A stretch of DNA of 64,000 bases from Pelagibacterales bacterium SAG-MED28 (GTDB lineage: Bacteria > Pseudomonadota > Alphaproteobacteria > Pelagibacterales > Pelagibacteraceae). The notes beneath the pieces are model-generated. The model saw only the letters and a list, made by a program, of their open reading frames with translations, did not search any database and was not told where the DNA came from. Made by a program: the position numbers and the translations under genes. Location of the stretch: assembly GCA_014653835.1 (NCBI GenBank), contig JACWDY010000001.1:186001-250000 (forward strand), read 5' to 3'. Below, one piece after another: positions 11,780-19,651 of the stretch. Position 1 is the first letter of the stretch; each line of letters opens with the position of its first letter.

Positions 11780-11827
11780 AACAAAGGATTTTAAGTCCTT
11801 TGTGTCTACCAATTTCACCACGAGGGC
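11780..11827 (-). pseudogene. 5'-half tRNA-Leu(UAA) relic (acceptor 5' strand, D-arm and anticodon arm only)
   Basis: Minus strand reads GCCCTCGTGGTGAAATTGGTAGACACAAAGGACTTAAAATCCTTTG then TTTTAAAATTTTTTTCC; no variable arm, T-arm (GTTCRA) or 3' acceptor strand follows. Confidence 0.75.
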
Positions 11828-11904
11828 ATTGTGTTGTTTTTATTGTTATTGTTAATATATTAATACACAAGTGTTTTAAATAAGTAAAAATAATTTATTT
11901 TCCG

Positions 11905-11919
11905 TCTCTATCTTCCAGT
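11905..11919 (+). repeat. Direct repeat copy 1, TCTCTATCTTCCAGT
   Basis: Identical 15-mer at 12966-12980, same orientation; flanks the two small secreted-protein genes. Confidence 0.7.
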
Positions 11920-11975
11920 CTGCTTCGAGTTCTCCAAGATTATCCTATAAAAACGGTAAATGTTTTCTTACACTG

Positions 11976-12563
11976 TTACTTCAATAATTTTTGTTTAGCT
12001 TTTTTGAATTCTTCTTCAGTCAGTAAGCCTTTTTTATGCATATTGGATAATGTCTCTAATCTCTCTGTAATATTGTTTTTATTTTTTTTATCTTCTGATT
12101 TACCATTTGAAGAACTAATACTTCCATCATCATAAAAACCTAGTTGTGTTAATTTACCTTTTATATCTTGAATAGAGTCTTTTGAGTTAAATTTTATTTT
12201 TAAAGCTTTTTTATCAACGCCATTATCCCATTTGATTGATCTTCTTACTGCAAATGTTTTGCATTCCACACCCCCTGCTCTTTTAGAACATTTTTTTGCT
12301 TCTTGAGTATCGCCCATCGGAGTGCATTTTGAGTAAGGGCAATACCACCAATGAGATGTTTTGCCATCTGTTGAGATAAAAAATTTTTCAGGTTTTCCCT
12401 TTTTGCCCTCAATATATTTTTGAAATGCATAAACTGCATTATCTGAAAGTTTGAGTTCCCCTGATCCATAGCCAGCATAAGAATTAAAAGGTGTTAAAAT
12501 TAATATTAATAGCAAAGATAATTTAAAATTTTTAATATTAATCAATTTTTTTATTTTTTGCAT
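11976..12563 (-). CDS. Secreted protein with C-terminal SHOCT-like domain
   Basis: N-terminal signal peptide (LSLLLILILTPFNSYA); C-term ITERLETLSNMHKKGLLTEEEFKKAKQKLL matches SHOCT pattern. Confidence 0.65.
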   Translation of the reverse strand: MQKIKKLINIKNFKLSLLLILILTPFNSYAGYGSGELKLSDNAVYAFQKYIEGKKGKPEKFFISTDGKTSHWWYCPYSKCTPMGDTQEAKKCSKRAGGVECKTFAVRRSIKWDNGVDKKALKIKFNSKDSIQDIKGKLTQLGFYDDGSISSSNGKSEDKKNKNNITERLETLSNMHKKGLLTEEEFKKAKQKLLK

Positions 12564-12952
12564 TTTTCTGTTTGAGTCTGTTTTTTACCATTCCAATAAA
12601 ATTCAGAATTTCTCTTAAATTTCTCAAAATCAGTAACTGAAGTACTTGCTGTCACCACGCCTGATTTTAATACACCTTTAGAAGTTAAACATGTAATTTT
12701 TTTGTCAGCTATAATCATCTCAGCACCCTCAACTGATATTAAAAAATGTTTATTATCATCTCTGACCTCACTTGGACAAAACTTATGATATTTTTTTTTA
12801 TCTCTTTTAATATGTGAAGCATAGATTGATATACCTGAACTATCAGCCACATATTTATAACGATAGTTTTTACATTTCATTATAATTTCTTCAGCTATAA
12901 CATTTGTACAAAATGAAAAAATTGTAAGTATCAAAAAAAATTTTTTAAACAT
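12551..12952 (-). CDS. Small secreted protein of unknown function (start trimmed to MFKKFFLILTIFSFCTNVIA)
   Basis: ORF 12551..13000; signal peptide begins at the internal Met at 12952; overlaps downstream SHOCT gene by 13 bp. Confidence 0.6.
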   Translation of the reverse strand: MFKKFFLILTIFSFCTNVIAEEIIMKCKNYRYKYVADSSGISIYASHIKRDKKKYHKFCPSEVRDDNKHFLISVEGAEMIIADKKITCLTSKGVLKSGVVTASTSVTDFEKFKRNSEFYWNGKKQTQTEKCKK

Positions 12953-12965
12953 ATTCAATTCTACC

Positions 12966-12980
12966 TCTCTATCTTCCAGT
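12966..12980 (+). repeat. Direct repeat copy 2, TCTCTATCTTCCAGT
   Basis: Identical to 11905-11919. Confidence 0.7.
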
Positions 12981-13067
12981 TTGTCTACTAGTTTGCACAA
13001 ATTAATTAGCCTTGATTTCTAATGCTAATTGAAGGGTTAAATAAGAAAGTTAGGATGGATAATGTTT

Positions 13068-13094
13068 TGAGACTACCTGAGACTGTCTGAGACT
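13068..13094 (+). repeat. Three TGAGACT heptamers in exact 10-bp phase
   Basis: TGAGACT at 13068, 13078 and 13088. Confidence 0.8.
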
Positions 13095-13103
13095 CTAAAC
13101 TTT

Positions 13104-13138
13104 CTGAATCCTTGGGGTTTTAAGTCCTTGGTATTCAG
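13104..13138. repeat. Imperfect inverted repeat containing TTTTAAGTCCTT, identical to the tRNA-Leu relic anticodon-loop core
   Basis: CTGAATCCTTGGGGTTTTAAGTCCTTGGTATTCAG; outer arms CTGAAT/ATTCAG; core 13118-13129 equals 11789-11800. Confidence 0.6.
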
Positions 13139-13153
13139 GAGTGTATAAACTAG

Positions 13154-13867
13154 CTATCTATCATTGTTGTTCTCATCATCATTATTAGATGATTGATCAG
13201 TATTATCTGTTTGAGGTTGTTCCTCAGTAGTTTCAGATGGTGTTTCTTCTTGAACTGGTTGCTCTGGTTCAGATGGTGCTTCTTCCTGTACAGGCTCTTC
13301 TTGAGGTTCAGGAGTTGGTTCTTGAGATTGAGATCTAGCTATATCAGCTGCACTTTGCGGCGTAGGTTCTCTTCTCATAAAGAAATATATTCCAGCAGCA
13401 ATAACAGCAATTGCTCCTAATATATAAAGAATGATATTTAATGCGCTAATTCCTTTTTCTTCAGTTGCTTCTTCAGTTTCTTCTACAACTGGCTGAGGTT
13501 CTTCTTCCTCTGGTTTTGCGTCTTGTTCTTGAACTGGCTGAGCGTTAACTTCTTCTTCAGGTTTTGCATCTTGCTCTTGGGCTGGTTGAGCATTTACTTC
13601 TTCTTTGGGCTCTTCCTGTTTAGGTTCAGGTTCTGGCTCTGGTTCTGGCTCTTTTACAGGTTCAGGAGTTGGTTCAGGTTCTTTAGCTGGCTCTGGTTCC
13701 GGTTCAGGTTCTTTTACAGGTTCTGGTTCGGGTTTAGCCTCAACTACTGGTGTTGTAACTTGTGTTTCAGGAGCTTTTGCAACTGTTTCTGGATCTTTAG
13801 GTTCTGGATTAATCACACCTGTGGCAGCAACTATAACACCGATAATTACTACGGTTATTAAATCCAT
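13154..13867 (-). CDS. Pro/Glu-rich repeat protein with N-terminal and central TM segments, unknown function
   Basis: [17 protein letters not shown]-term TM; EPEPEP/KEPEP repeats; tandem EEVNAQP(A/V)QEQDAKPE; second [24 protein letters not shown]; acidic tail. Confidence 0.65.
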   Translation of the reverse strand: MDLITVVIIGVIVAATGVINPEPKDPETVAKAPETQVTTPVVEAKPEPEPVKEPEPEPEPAKEPEPTPEPVKEPEPEPEPEPKQEEPKEEVNAQPAQEQDAKPEEEVNAQPVQEQDAKPEEEEPQPVVEETEEATEEKGISALNIILYILGAIAVIAAGIYFFMRREPTPQSAADIARSQSQEPTPEPQEEPVQEEAPSEPEQPVQEETPSETTEEQPQTDNTDQSSNNDDENNNDR

Positions 13868-13983
13868 TTGATTAATTTAAACTTAAAATATTTAAATACA
13901 GCAATTAAGATGAACAAATTGAGTGCTAGCTGTGTACAAAAAAGCGATAATAATATGAGATTTTTAATTTAGATAAATTAATT

Positions 13984-14442
13984 TTACTCAGGTTTGAAGA
14001 TTAAACAAAGTCCATTACTACAAAATCTTTTACCTGATTCCCTAGGGCCATCATTAAAAACGTGTCCATGATGTGCTCCACACTTAGCGCAATGATACTC
14101 AACCCTTTCCATTCCAAAACTATAATCAATTTTAGTTTTAAAAGCCCCTGGCAAGGCCTCTGAAAAAGATGGCCAACCAGTTCCACTATCAAATTTAGCT
14201 GTTGAAGCGAATAATTTATTCCCACAGTTAGCACAGTGGTAAAAACCTTTTCTTTTCTCTTTTAAAAGATCGCTAGTGTAAGGTCTTTCAGTACCCTCTT
14301 TAAACATGATCTCTTTTTGCTTTTTAGATAAATTCGGATTGATAACCTTTTTAGCTGATGCAACTAAAAAGCTAGTAGGAAACATAGAAGAAATTAATGA
14401 AAGTGCTAATAATTTAATGAATTTTCTTTTGAATAAACGCAT
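13984..14442 (-). CDS. msrB: Peptide-methionine (R)-S-oxide reductase with N-terminal signal
   Basis: TERPYTS, CANCGNKLF, KFDSGTGWPSF, HCAKCGAHHGHVF motifs; hydrophobic leader. Confidence 0.94.
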   Translation of the reverse strand: MRLFKRKFIKLLALSLISSMFPTSFLVASAKKVINPNLSKKQKEIMFKEGTERPYTSDLLKEKRKGFYHCANCGNKLFASTAKFDSGTGWPSFSEALPGAFKTKIDYSFGMERVEYHCAKCGAHHGHVFNDGPRESGKRFCSNGLCLIFKPE

Positions 14443-14464
14443 ATTTATTTATTATAGTAATTAA

Positions 14465-14587
14465 ATGAAAACAATTTTTTTATTCTTTTTAACCATTTAT
14501 ATTGCATATTACCTTTTTCGTCCTGTGACAAAAAAAGAGATAAAGAAATTTAACGATCCAGATAACTGGTCAAATATGGGTTTTTAA
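14465..14587 (+). CDS. Small single-TM protein, 40 aa (MKTIFLFFLTIYIAYYLFRPVTKKEIKKFNDPDNWSNMGF)
   Basis: Manual translation; below the track length cutoff; divergent from msrB; TM segment plus charged tail. Confidence 0.4.
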   Translation: MKTIFLFFLTIYIAYYLFRPVTKKEIKKFNDPDNWSNMGF

Positions 14588-15325
14588 TCGTTTAATTTTC
14601 CCACCATCAATTGCAATATTATTAAAATTTAAATTAGAACTTCTTATTAAATTATAAACTAACTTTGCAACTTCTTCTGGTTTAGTGGGTCTTTTAATTT
14701 TATCAGCTTTACATCTTTGTTTTAAAATTTGTTTTTCACTTTTTTTTAAAATTTTAGAGTCTATCTCTAGGAGTTTTTTTAACCTACTTGTTAATGTCAT
14801 ACCTGGGTGAATTATTGATACTGATACTTTATCAATTTTACCTTGCATTGCTAACGCTCTAGAAAAATTGTTAAGTGCAGAGTTTACTGCGCCTCCTATC
14901 ATAAATGTATTTGAAGGATTTCTAGCTGCTCCTCCACCTATATTTATTATTTTTCCTTTATTTCTTCTTAAAGTTTTCCAAAAGTTTCTGCTTAATCTAA
15001 CTGCTGCTTTAAATTTTAGATTAAAACCGTCATCCCAAACATTATCTTTAAGCTTTAAAAAACTACCACCTTTAGTAGCTCCAGCAACATTAATAAGATA
15101 ATTTAATTTTTTAACTTTGTTTCCTAAAGAATTACATGCTGATAACGAGCGTAAGTCTTTTGAAATTATTATTGAATTTTTAGGAAATTTTAAACTAGCT
15201 TGAATTTTTTTTAATTTAGCTTTTGATCTTGAAACTAAAATAACTTTAATCTTTTTTTGATTTAATTCTTGAGCTATAGCTGAACCTATTCCTTGGCTTG
15301 CTCCCGTGATTAAAGCTATCTTCAT
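14570..15325 (-). CDS. Short-chain dehydrogenase/reductase
   Basis: ITGASQGIGSAIA; NVAGATKGG. Substrate unknown. Confidence 0.85.
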   Translation of the reverse strand: MKIALITGASQGIGSAIAQELNQKKIKVILVSRSKAKLKKIQASLKFPKNSIIISKDLRSLSACNSLGNKVKKLNYLINVAGATKGGSFLKLKDNVWDDGFNLKFKAAVRLSRNFWKTLRRNKGKIINIGGGAARNPSNTFMIGGAVNSALNNFSRALAMQGKIDKVSVSIIHPGMTLTSRLKKLLEIDSKILKKSEKQILKQRCKADKIKRPTKPEEVAKLVYNLIRSSNLNFNNIAIDGGKIKRLKTHI

Positions 15326-16086
15326 TGAACTGACCAGCCTCCGTCCATTATCATATTCGATCCAGTAATTTGTTCTGCTTCATTGGTTGTTAAGAAATAA
15401 GCCATACTCGATACATCATTTTTTTTAATAAATTCCATAGAAGGATGTTTTTCTTTTATCAGATCTTTTTTAGCTTTGTTAAAAGATATTTTTCTATCAT
15501 TTGCAATTTTTTTAATTTGTTTAATTACGAGCTCTGTCAGAACAAATCCAGGACCTATTGCATTACAGGTTATATTTTCTTCAGCGGTCTCTAAGGCTAC
15601 AACTTTGGTTAGTCCTACTAGTCCATGTTTGGATGATACATAGCCAGATTTATTCTTTGAAGCTACTTTTCCATGAACAGATGAAATATTAATTATTCTT
15701 CCCCATTTATTTCTTCTCATAATCGGCAAAACCTCTTTAATCATTCTAAATGGAGTTGTTAAATTTAATTCAATTATATATTCCCAAATATTATCAGTAA
15801 ATTTAGTTATTGGTGCAACGTGCTGTCTTCCAGCACAATTAACAAGTACATCAATTTTTTTAAATTTATTAGTGGTGTTTTTTACAAATTTATAAAGATT
15901 TTTTTTATTTAATAGATTGGCATTCATTACGATCAATCGATTAGAGTTAAATAATAACTTAATTTTCTTCATTTCATTCTTATTTATCAATCCAGCAATT
16001 GAAATGTTATAATTCTTTTTATAAAAAAATTTGGCAATATCTAATCCTATACCGCTCGTACCACCTGTTATTATTATCGTTCTCAT
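15322..16086 (-). CDS. SDR family oxidoreductase, 3-hydroxybutyrate dehydrogenase-like
   Basis: ITGGTSGIGLDIA, NCAGRQHVAPI, YVSSKHGLVGLTK, NAIGPGFVLTELV. Confidence 0.82.
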   Translation of the reverse strand: MRTIIITGGTSGIGLDIAKFFYKKNYNISIAGLINKNEMKKIKLLFNSNRLIVMNANLLNKKNLYKFVKNTTNKFKKIDVLVNCAGRQHVAPITKFTDNIWEYIIELNLTTPFRMIKEVLPIMRRNKWGRIINISSVHGKVASKNKSGYVSSKHGLVGLTKVVALETAEENITCNAIGPGFVLTELVIKQIKKIANDRKISFNKAKKDLIKEKHPSMEFIKKNDVSSMAYFLTTNEAEQITGSNMIMDGGWSVQ

Positions 16087-16862
16087 ATAATCTTTATTTC
16101 GAATTTTCCTAAGTTTTCATAATTTATATTAATATGATCTTTTTCTTTTATATTGTAAGGCTGAATTAATGATCCACATAGTAGATAATCTCCTTTTTTA
16201 AATGCTATATCTTTATCTTTAAACTCGTCAACAAAAGCCTTTAATGAAAATCTAGGATCTATTCTTTTTTCTCCTGTAAAAAATGGCTCAATTATCTGAT
16301 TATTAATATTAAGCTTAATTTTAACTTTATTTACGTTAATATTAATCCAATTTTTAATTTCATTACCTATAATTATCTTGCCTCCATTTCCATGGTCAGC
16401 AATACCTAAATACATTTGAGTTAATTTATTAAAACTAGATTTAGAATTTTGTTCGTACCTTGATGAAGTTATATCAATAGCTGTAAATAATTTTATATTT
16501 TCTAAATTATTAACAAGATCATCATTAATTTTATAATCCTGGTCAAACTTAAAAGCGTACTCGCACTCTATATTTGAAAAGGGAATATCCTTGTAATGTA
16601 TTTCACATTTTGAATGTAGAATAGTATTTTCAAATATTTTACCTGGCACAGGTCCATCAAAGCCCTCTTCTATTTGAACCTCCTTTGCTACGGCACCAAT
16701 CTTCCAACCTACTGTTTTTTGTTTAATTTTTTTATAAAATAAATTTAATGCTTCGTATGCTTCCTCTCTTGACGAAGGAATTTCATTCTTATCAAAATTA
16801 TTTAAATCAATTTGGGTTTTAGACACCCATGCATTGGCTAATTCATCACTTAATTTATTCAT
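16083..16862 (-). CDS. 2-keto-4-pentenoate hydratase / MhpD-FAH-type family protein
   Basis: VGWKIGA, GPVPGKIFENT, IECEYAFKF; overlaps SDR start. Confidence 0.75.
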   Translation of the reverse strand: MNKLSDELANAWVSKTQIDLNNFDKNEIPSSREEAYEALNLFYKKIKQKTVGWKIGAVAKEVQIEEGFDGPVPGKIFENTILHSKCEIHYKDIPFSNIECEYAFKFDQDYKINDDLVNNLENIKLFTAIDITSSRYEQNSKSSFNKLTQMYLGIADHGNGGKIIIGNEIKNWININVNKVKIKLNINNQIIEPFFTGEKRIDPRFSLKAFVDEFKDKDIAFKKGDYLLCGSLIQPYNIKEKDHININYENLGKFEIKII

Positions 16863-16924
16863 ATAAAATATATTTAATAACTATATTTAATTTGATTATC
16901 ATTTAATAATGATATTAATACAGC

Positions 16925-17893
16925 ATGGAATTATCAATCGATAAAGCTGAATTTGCTAAGACTTCACTTGAACAAATATCAGAAGCTTTAAAAAAAGGGT
17001 TAGTTCAAAACTATAAGTCAGTTAAAATATCTATCGAAAATTGTCCTGATCTAACAAAATGGGACTGTCCGGCTTCTGGCCTAAGTGGAAATCAAAAAAT
17101 TATTGATGTTGGAGGCGAACCTTATATGCACGATAAAAGATTTATAGGTGCTGAATTTGATTTTGAAGAGATTGCAAAAAGAATTGGATCTGAAAAATCT
17201 TATGCTTTAGGAGCAGGATCTGGTGCTATGTCATGTTTAGATGGACATTGTGGTGAATTAGTTATTAATGAAAATTTAATTAATAATGAGTCTAGATCAA
17301 TAATTGCTCAAGTAGACGAGCAAAATAATTGCAAAGCATCAAAATATTCAGCTCGCAAACATGGTGGTTTAGGAAATATTTACTACTCTGATGGAAAAAT
17401 TGGAAAAGTTATTAAGATTATAATTAAAGGAAGATCTGGTGAACAAGGTTCTCTACCTCAAGCCATGCGTAAAGCTTTGAGTGATAATCTTTCAATTGCA
17501 AATAACAATCATGTGGCCTTAGCAGGTATTTTTAGAATTTTAAAAGGTAAAATTAAATCTCATGTTCAACCAGACTACGATACTATTAAACATGAATATT
17601 ACGACCCAAAACAAATGAAATGTGTGAAAGATTTTTTACAGTTCTATGAACCTATTGGGCCTCATTTTCAATGCTACTCAATTCTTTGGACTGGTGATCC
17701 TACAGGAGGAAAACTGAATTTAAGAGAGTCAGGTGAACACACACATTTTCACTCCTATAAAGGAACCCAGGATGCTGGTCATTATCACTTCGATGTAACA
17801 CCTAATGATATTGAATATGAGTGTTATTTTAATATTGCCCCTGAAGTTCATAGGGTAAATAATATTTATAAAAAATTGAAAAGTACAAAATAG
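16925..17893 (+). CDS. DUF1907 / C11orf54 (PTD012)-like zinc ester hydrolase family protein
   Basis: NCPDLTKWDCPASGLSGNQKIIDVGGEPYM, LGAGSGA, and HTHFHSYKGTQDAGHYHFDVTPNDIEYECYF closely resemble human C11orf54. Confidence 0.82.
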   Translation: MELSIDKAEFAKTSLEQISEALKKGLVQNYKSVKISIENCPDLTKWDCPASGLSGNQKIIDVGGEPYMHDKRFIGAEFDFEEIAKRIGSEKSYALGAGSGAMSCLDGHCGELVINENLINNESRSIIAQVDEQNNCKASKYSARKHGGLGNIYYSDGKIGKVIKIIIKGRSGEQGSLPQAMRKALSDNLSIANNNHVALAGIFRILKGKIKSHVQPDYDTIKHEYYDPKQMKCVKDFLQFYEPIGPHFQCYSILWTGDPTGGKLNLRESGEHTHFHSYKGTQDAGHYHFDVTPNDIEYECYFNIAPEVHRVNNIYKKLKSTK

Positions 17894-17910
17894 TTTGTTT
17901 TAATATAAAT

Positions 17911-18723
17911 GTGAAAAATATTTATACTTGGGCAGCTAATCCTGCAAAAAGAACTGTCACTGTGGGTGATATAATAGAAGCTAAAGGAAAAAAAATTCTT
18001 ACTCAAGTAACTGCTAATAACTCATTAGAGGCAAAAGCAGCTGAAGAAGCTGGTTTTGATATGATAATAGGTAGTGCTTCAAACGTTAAGAAGGTTAGAG
18101 AGGGATCTAAATGTCTTTTTTATACTGCGGCACTTGAACTACATAATTATCCTACAGCCGAGGATGTGCTACGTGGTGCCTTCAAAGCTTTAGAAAACGG
18201 TGCTGATGCAGTTATGACTGCAAGAAGTATGGATATAGTTTCTATGCTCGCAAAAGAAGATGTTCCAGTTATGGGTCATTTAGGTCTGGTTCCTAGAAAA
18301 TCTACTTGGATTGGTGGATTAAGAGCTGTAGGCAAAACTGCTGATGAAGCATACGAACTATTTAAAAAATTTAAACGTTTAGAAGATGCTGGAGCTTTTT
18401 CAGCTGAATGTGAAGTTATTCCTGAAAATGTTATGGGCGAAATATCAAAAAGAACAAGTATTGTTACTGTATCTCTTGGATCTGGAAAAAAAGCTGATGT
18501 TATGTATTTATTCATGAATGATATATGTGGTGAACAAGAAAAGTCCCCTAGACATGCAAAGGCTTATACAAATTTAAAAAAGATGAAAGATGACATTGAA
18601 ATTGAAAGAGTCAAAGCACTAAAAGCATTTATCAAAGATAGTTTAGAGGGAAAATTTCCTGGACCTGAAAACTCAGTTAATGTAAACGAAGAAATTTTAG
18701 AAAATTTTAAAAAAAAACTTTAA
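17911..18723 (+). CDS. PanB-fold (ketopantoate hydroxymethyltransferase-like) protein, probably not canonical PanB; GTG start
   Basis: VMGHLGLVPRKS and AECEVIPE match PanB, but the usual GDS, ADLP and KIEGG metal-site motifs are changed. Confidence 0.75.
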   Translation: MKNIYTWAANPAKRTVTVGDIIEAKGKKILTQVTANNSLEAKAAEEAGFDMIIGSASNVKKVREGSKCLFYTAALELHNYPTAEDVLRGAFKALENGADAVMTARSMDIVSMLAKEDVPVMGHLGLVPRKSTWIGGLRAVGKTADEAYELFKKFKRLEDAGAFSAECEVIPENVMGEISKRTSIVTVSLGSGKKADVMYLFMNDICGEQEKSPRHAKAYTNLKKMKDDIEIERVKALKAFIKDSLEGKFPGPENSVNVNEEILENFKKKL

Positions 18724-19643
18724 TCTTTTTTAATTGGAATAGTTGGATGCCTAGTTGTAGATGTAACAATATTTACACCAAGCTTTGCCTCTCTTAATAT
18801 AATATATAATCCAGCTCCAATTATTAAAAGACTTCCAAAGTAGACATTAAGACCTGGAAGGTCTTGAAACACTAAGTATCCAATAATACCACCAGCAATG
18901 ATTTGGATATATTGGGCAGAGGCAAATATTGATGACGGTAAATGTCTAGCTGAATTTATAACAAAAATTATAGCTACTCCTCTAAATGTACCACCCATCA
19001 AGTTTACAAATAAATCATTAATTGGCATCGGTTTATAAAAATAAACAGCAACAATTCCAGCAAATAAAATCATTAATAATTTTCCATAGATAAGAAAAGA
19101 AAACAAACTTTCCTGTTGTCCGTATTTTCTAACTATTAAATAACTAGCTGCTGGCAGAAACGGCATTATGATAGCAAGTATTCCTATTTTACTAAACTCA
19201 TTACTAAAAGGATCAATAGCTATGATAGCTCCAATAAATCCAATTATAGTTGCCAAATACCTTCTCCAACTAACTTTTTCTTTTAAAAAAATAGCACCCC
19301 CAATTGTTAATAATAAAGGAATAGTAAAAATGATGCTGTAAAGTGTAGTAAGCGGTAAATAATAAGTTGAATAAACGAAACTACTCATAGCCAAAAACAT
19401 TGTTAGGGTTCTAAAAAAATGAACAGTGAAACTTGCCTTTTTTAATTTTTGCCAAGCATGTTTATATTGAGTATAAATTACTACAGTTATTAATGCTGCA
19501 AATGACGAAAACAAAACAATTTGAGTGGAGTGATATCTATTAATTAAATCTTTTGAGATTGTGTCCTGACATACAAATAAAAAGTAGCCTAACAAAGCTA
19601 ACACAAAATTTGTGTAGTTGACCCGCTTAGTTACGGATTGCAT
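18720..19643 (-). CDS. EamA/DMT-family transporter
   Basis: About 10 hydrophobic segments, EamA-like duplicated architecture (IFLKEKVSWRRYLATIIGFIGAIIAI). Confidence 0.85.
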   Translation of the reverse strand: MQSVTKRVNYTNFVLALLGYFLFVCQDTISKDLINRYHSTQIVLFSSFAALITVVIYTQYKHAWQKLKKASFTVHFFRTLTMFLAMSSFVYSTYYLPLTTLYSIIFTIPLLLTIGGAIFLKEKVSWRRYLATIIGFIGAIIAIDPFSNEFSKIGILAIIMPFLPAASYLIVRKYGQQESLFSFLIYGKLLMILFAGIVAVYFYKPMPINDLFVNLMGGTFRGVAIIFVINSARHLPSSIFASAQYIQIIAGGIIGYLVFQDLPGLNVYFGSLLIIGAGLYIILREAKLGVNIVTSTTRHPTIPIKKD

Positions 19644-19651
19644 TTAATAAA

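Noticed and set aside
11780-11827. Complete tRNA-Leu or group I intron-interrupted tRNA-Leu
   Set aside because: The UAA anticodon is uninterrupted and no T-arm or 3' acceptor strand was seen nearby, so neither a full gene nor the known anticodon-loop intron fits.
11634-11870. ORF MCINILTITIKTTQCPRGEIGRHKGLKILCF
   Set aside because: CPRGEIGRHKGLKILCF is the well-known spurious translation of a tRNA-Leu 5' region; this helped identify the relic instead.
12245-12478. ORF MLAMDQGNSNFQIMQ... overlapping the SHOCT protein gene
   Set aside because: Alternate frame of a better-supported secreted-protein ORF.
13193-13871. Plus-strand ORFs 13193..13420, 13523..13861 and 13605..13871 (F/W/R-rich and GSGSGS-rich)
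   Set aside because: Antisense shadows of the Pro/Glu-rich repeat gene; GSGSG is the reverse-frame reading of EPEPE codons.
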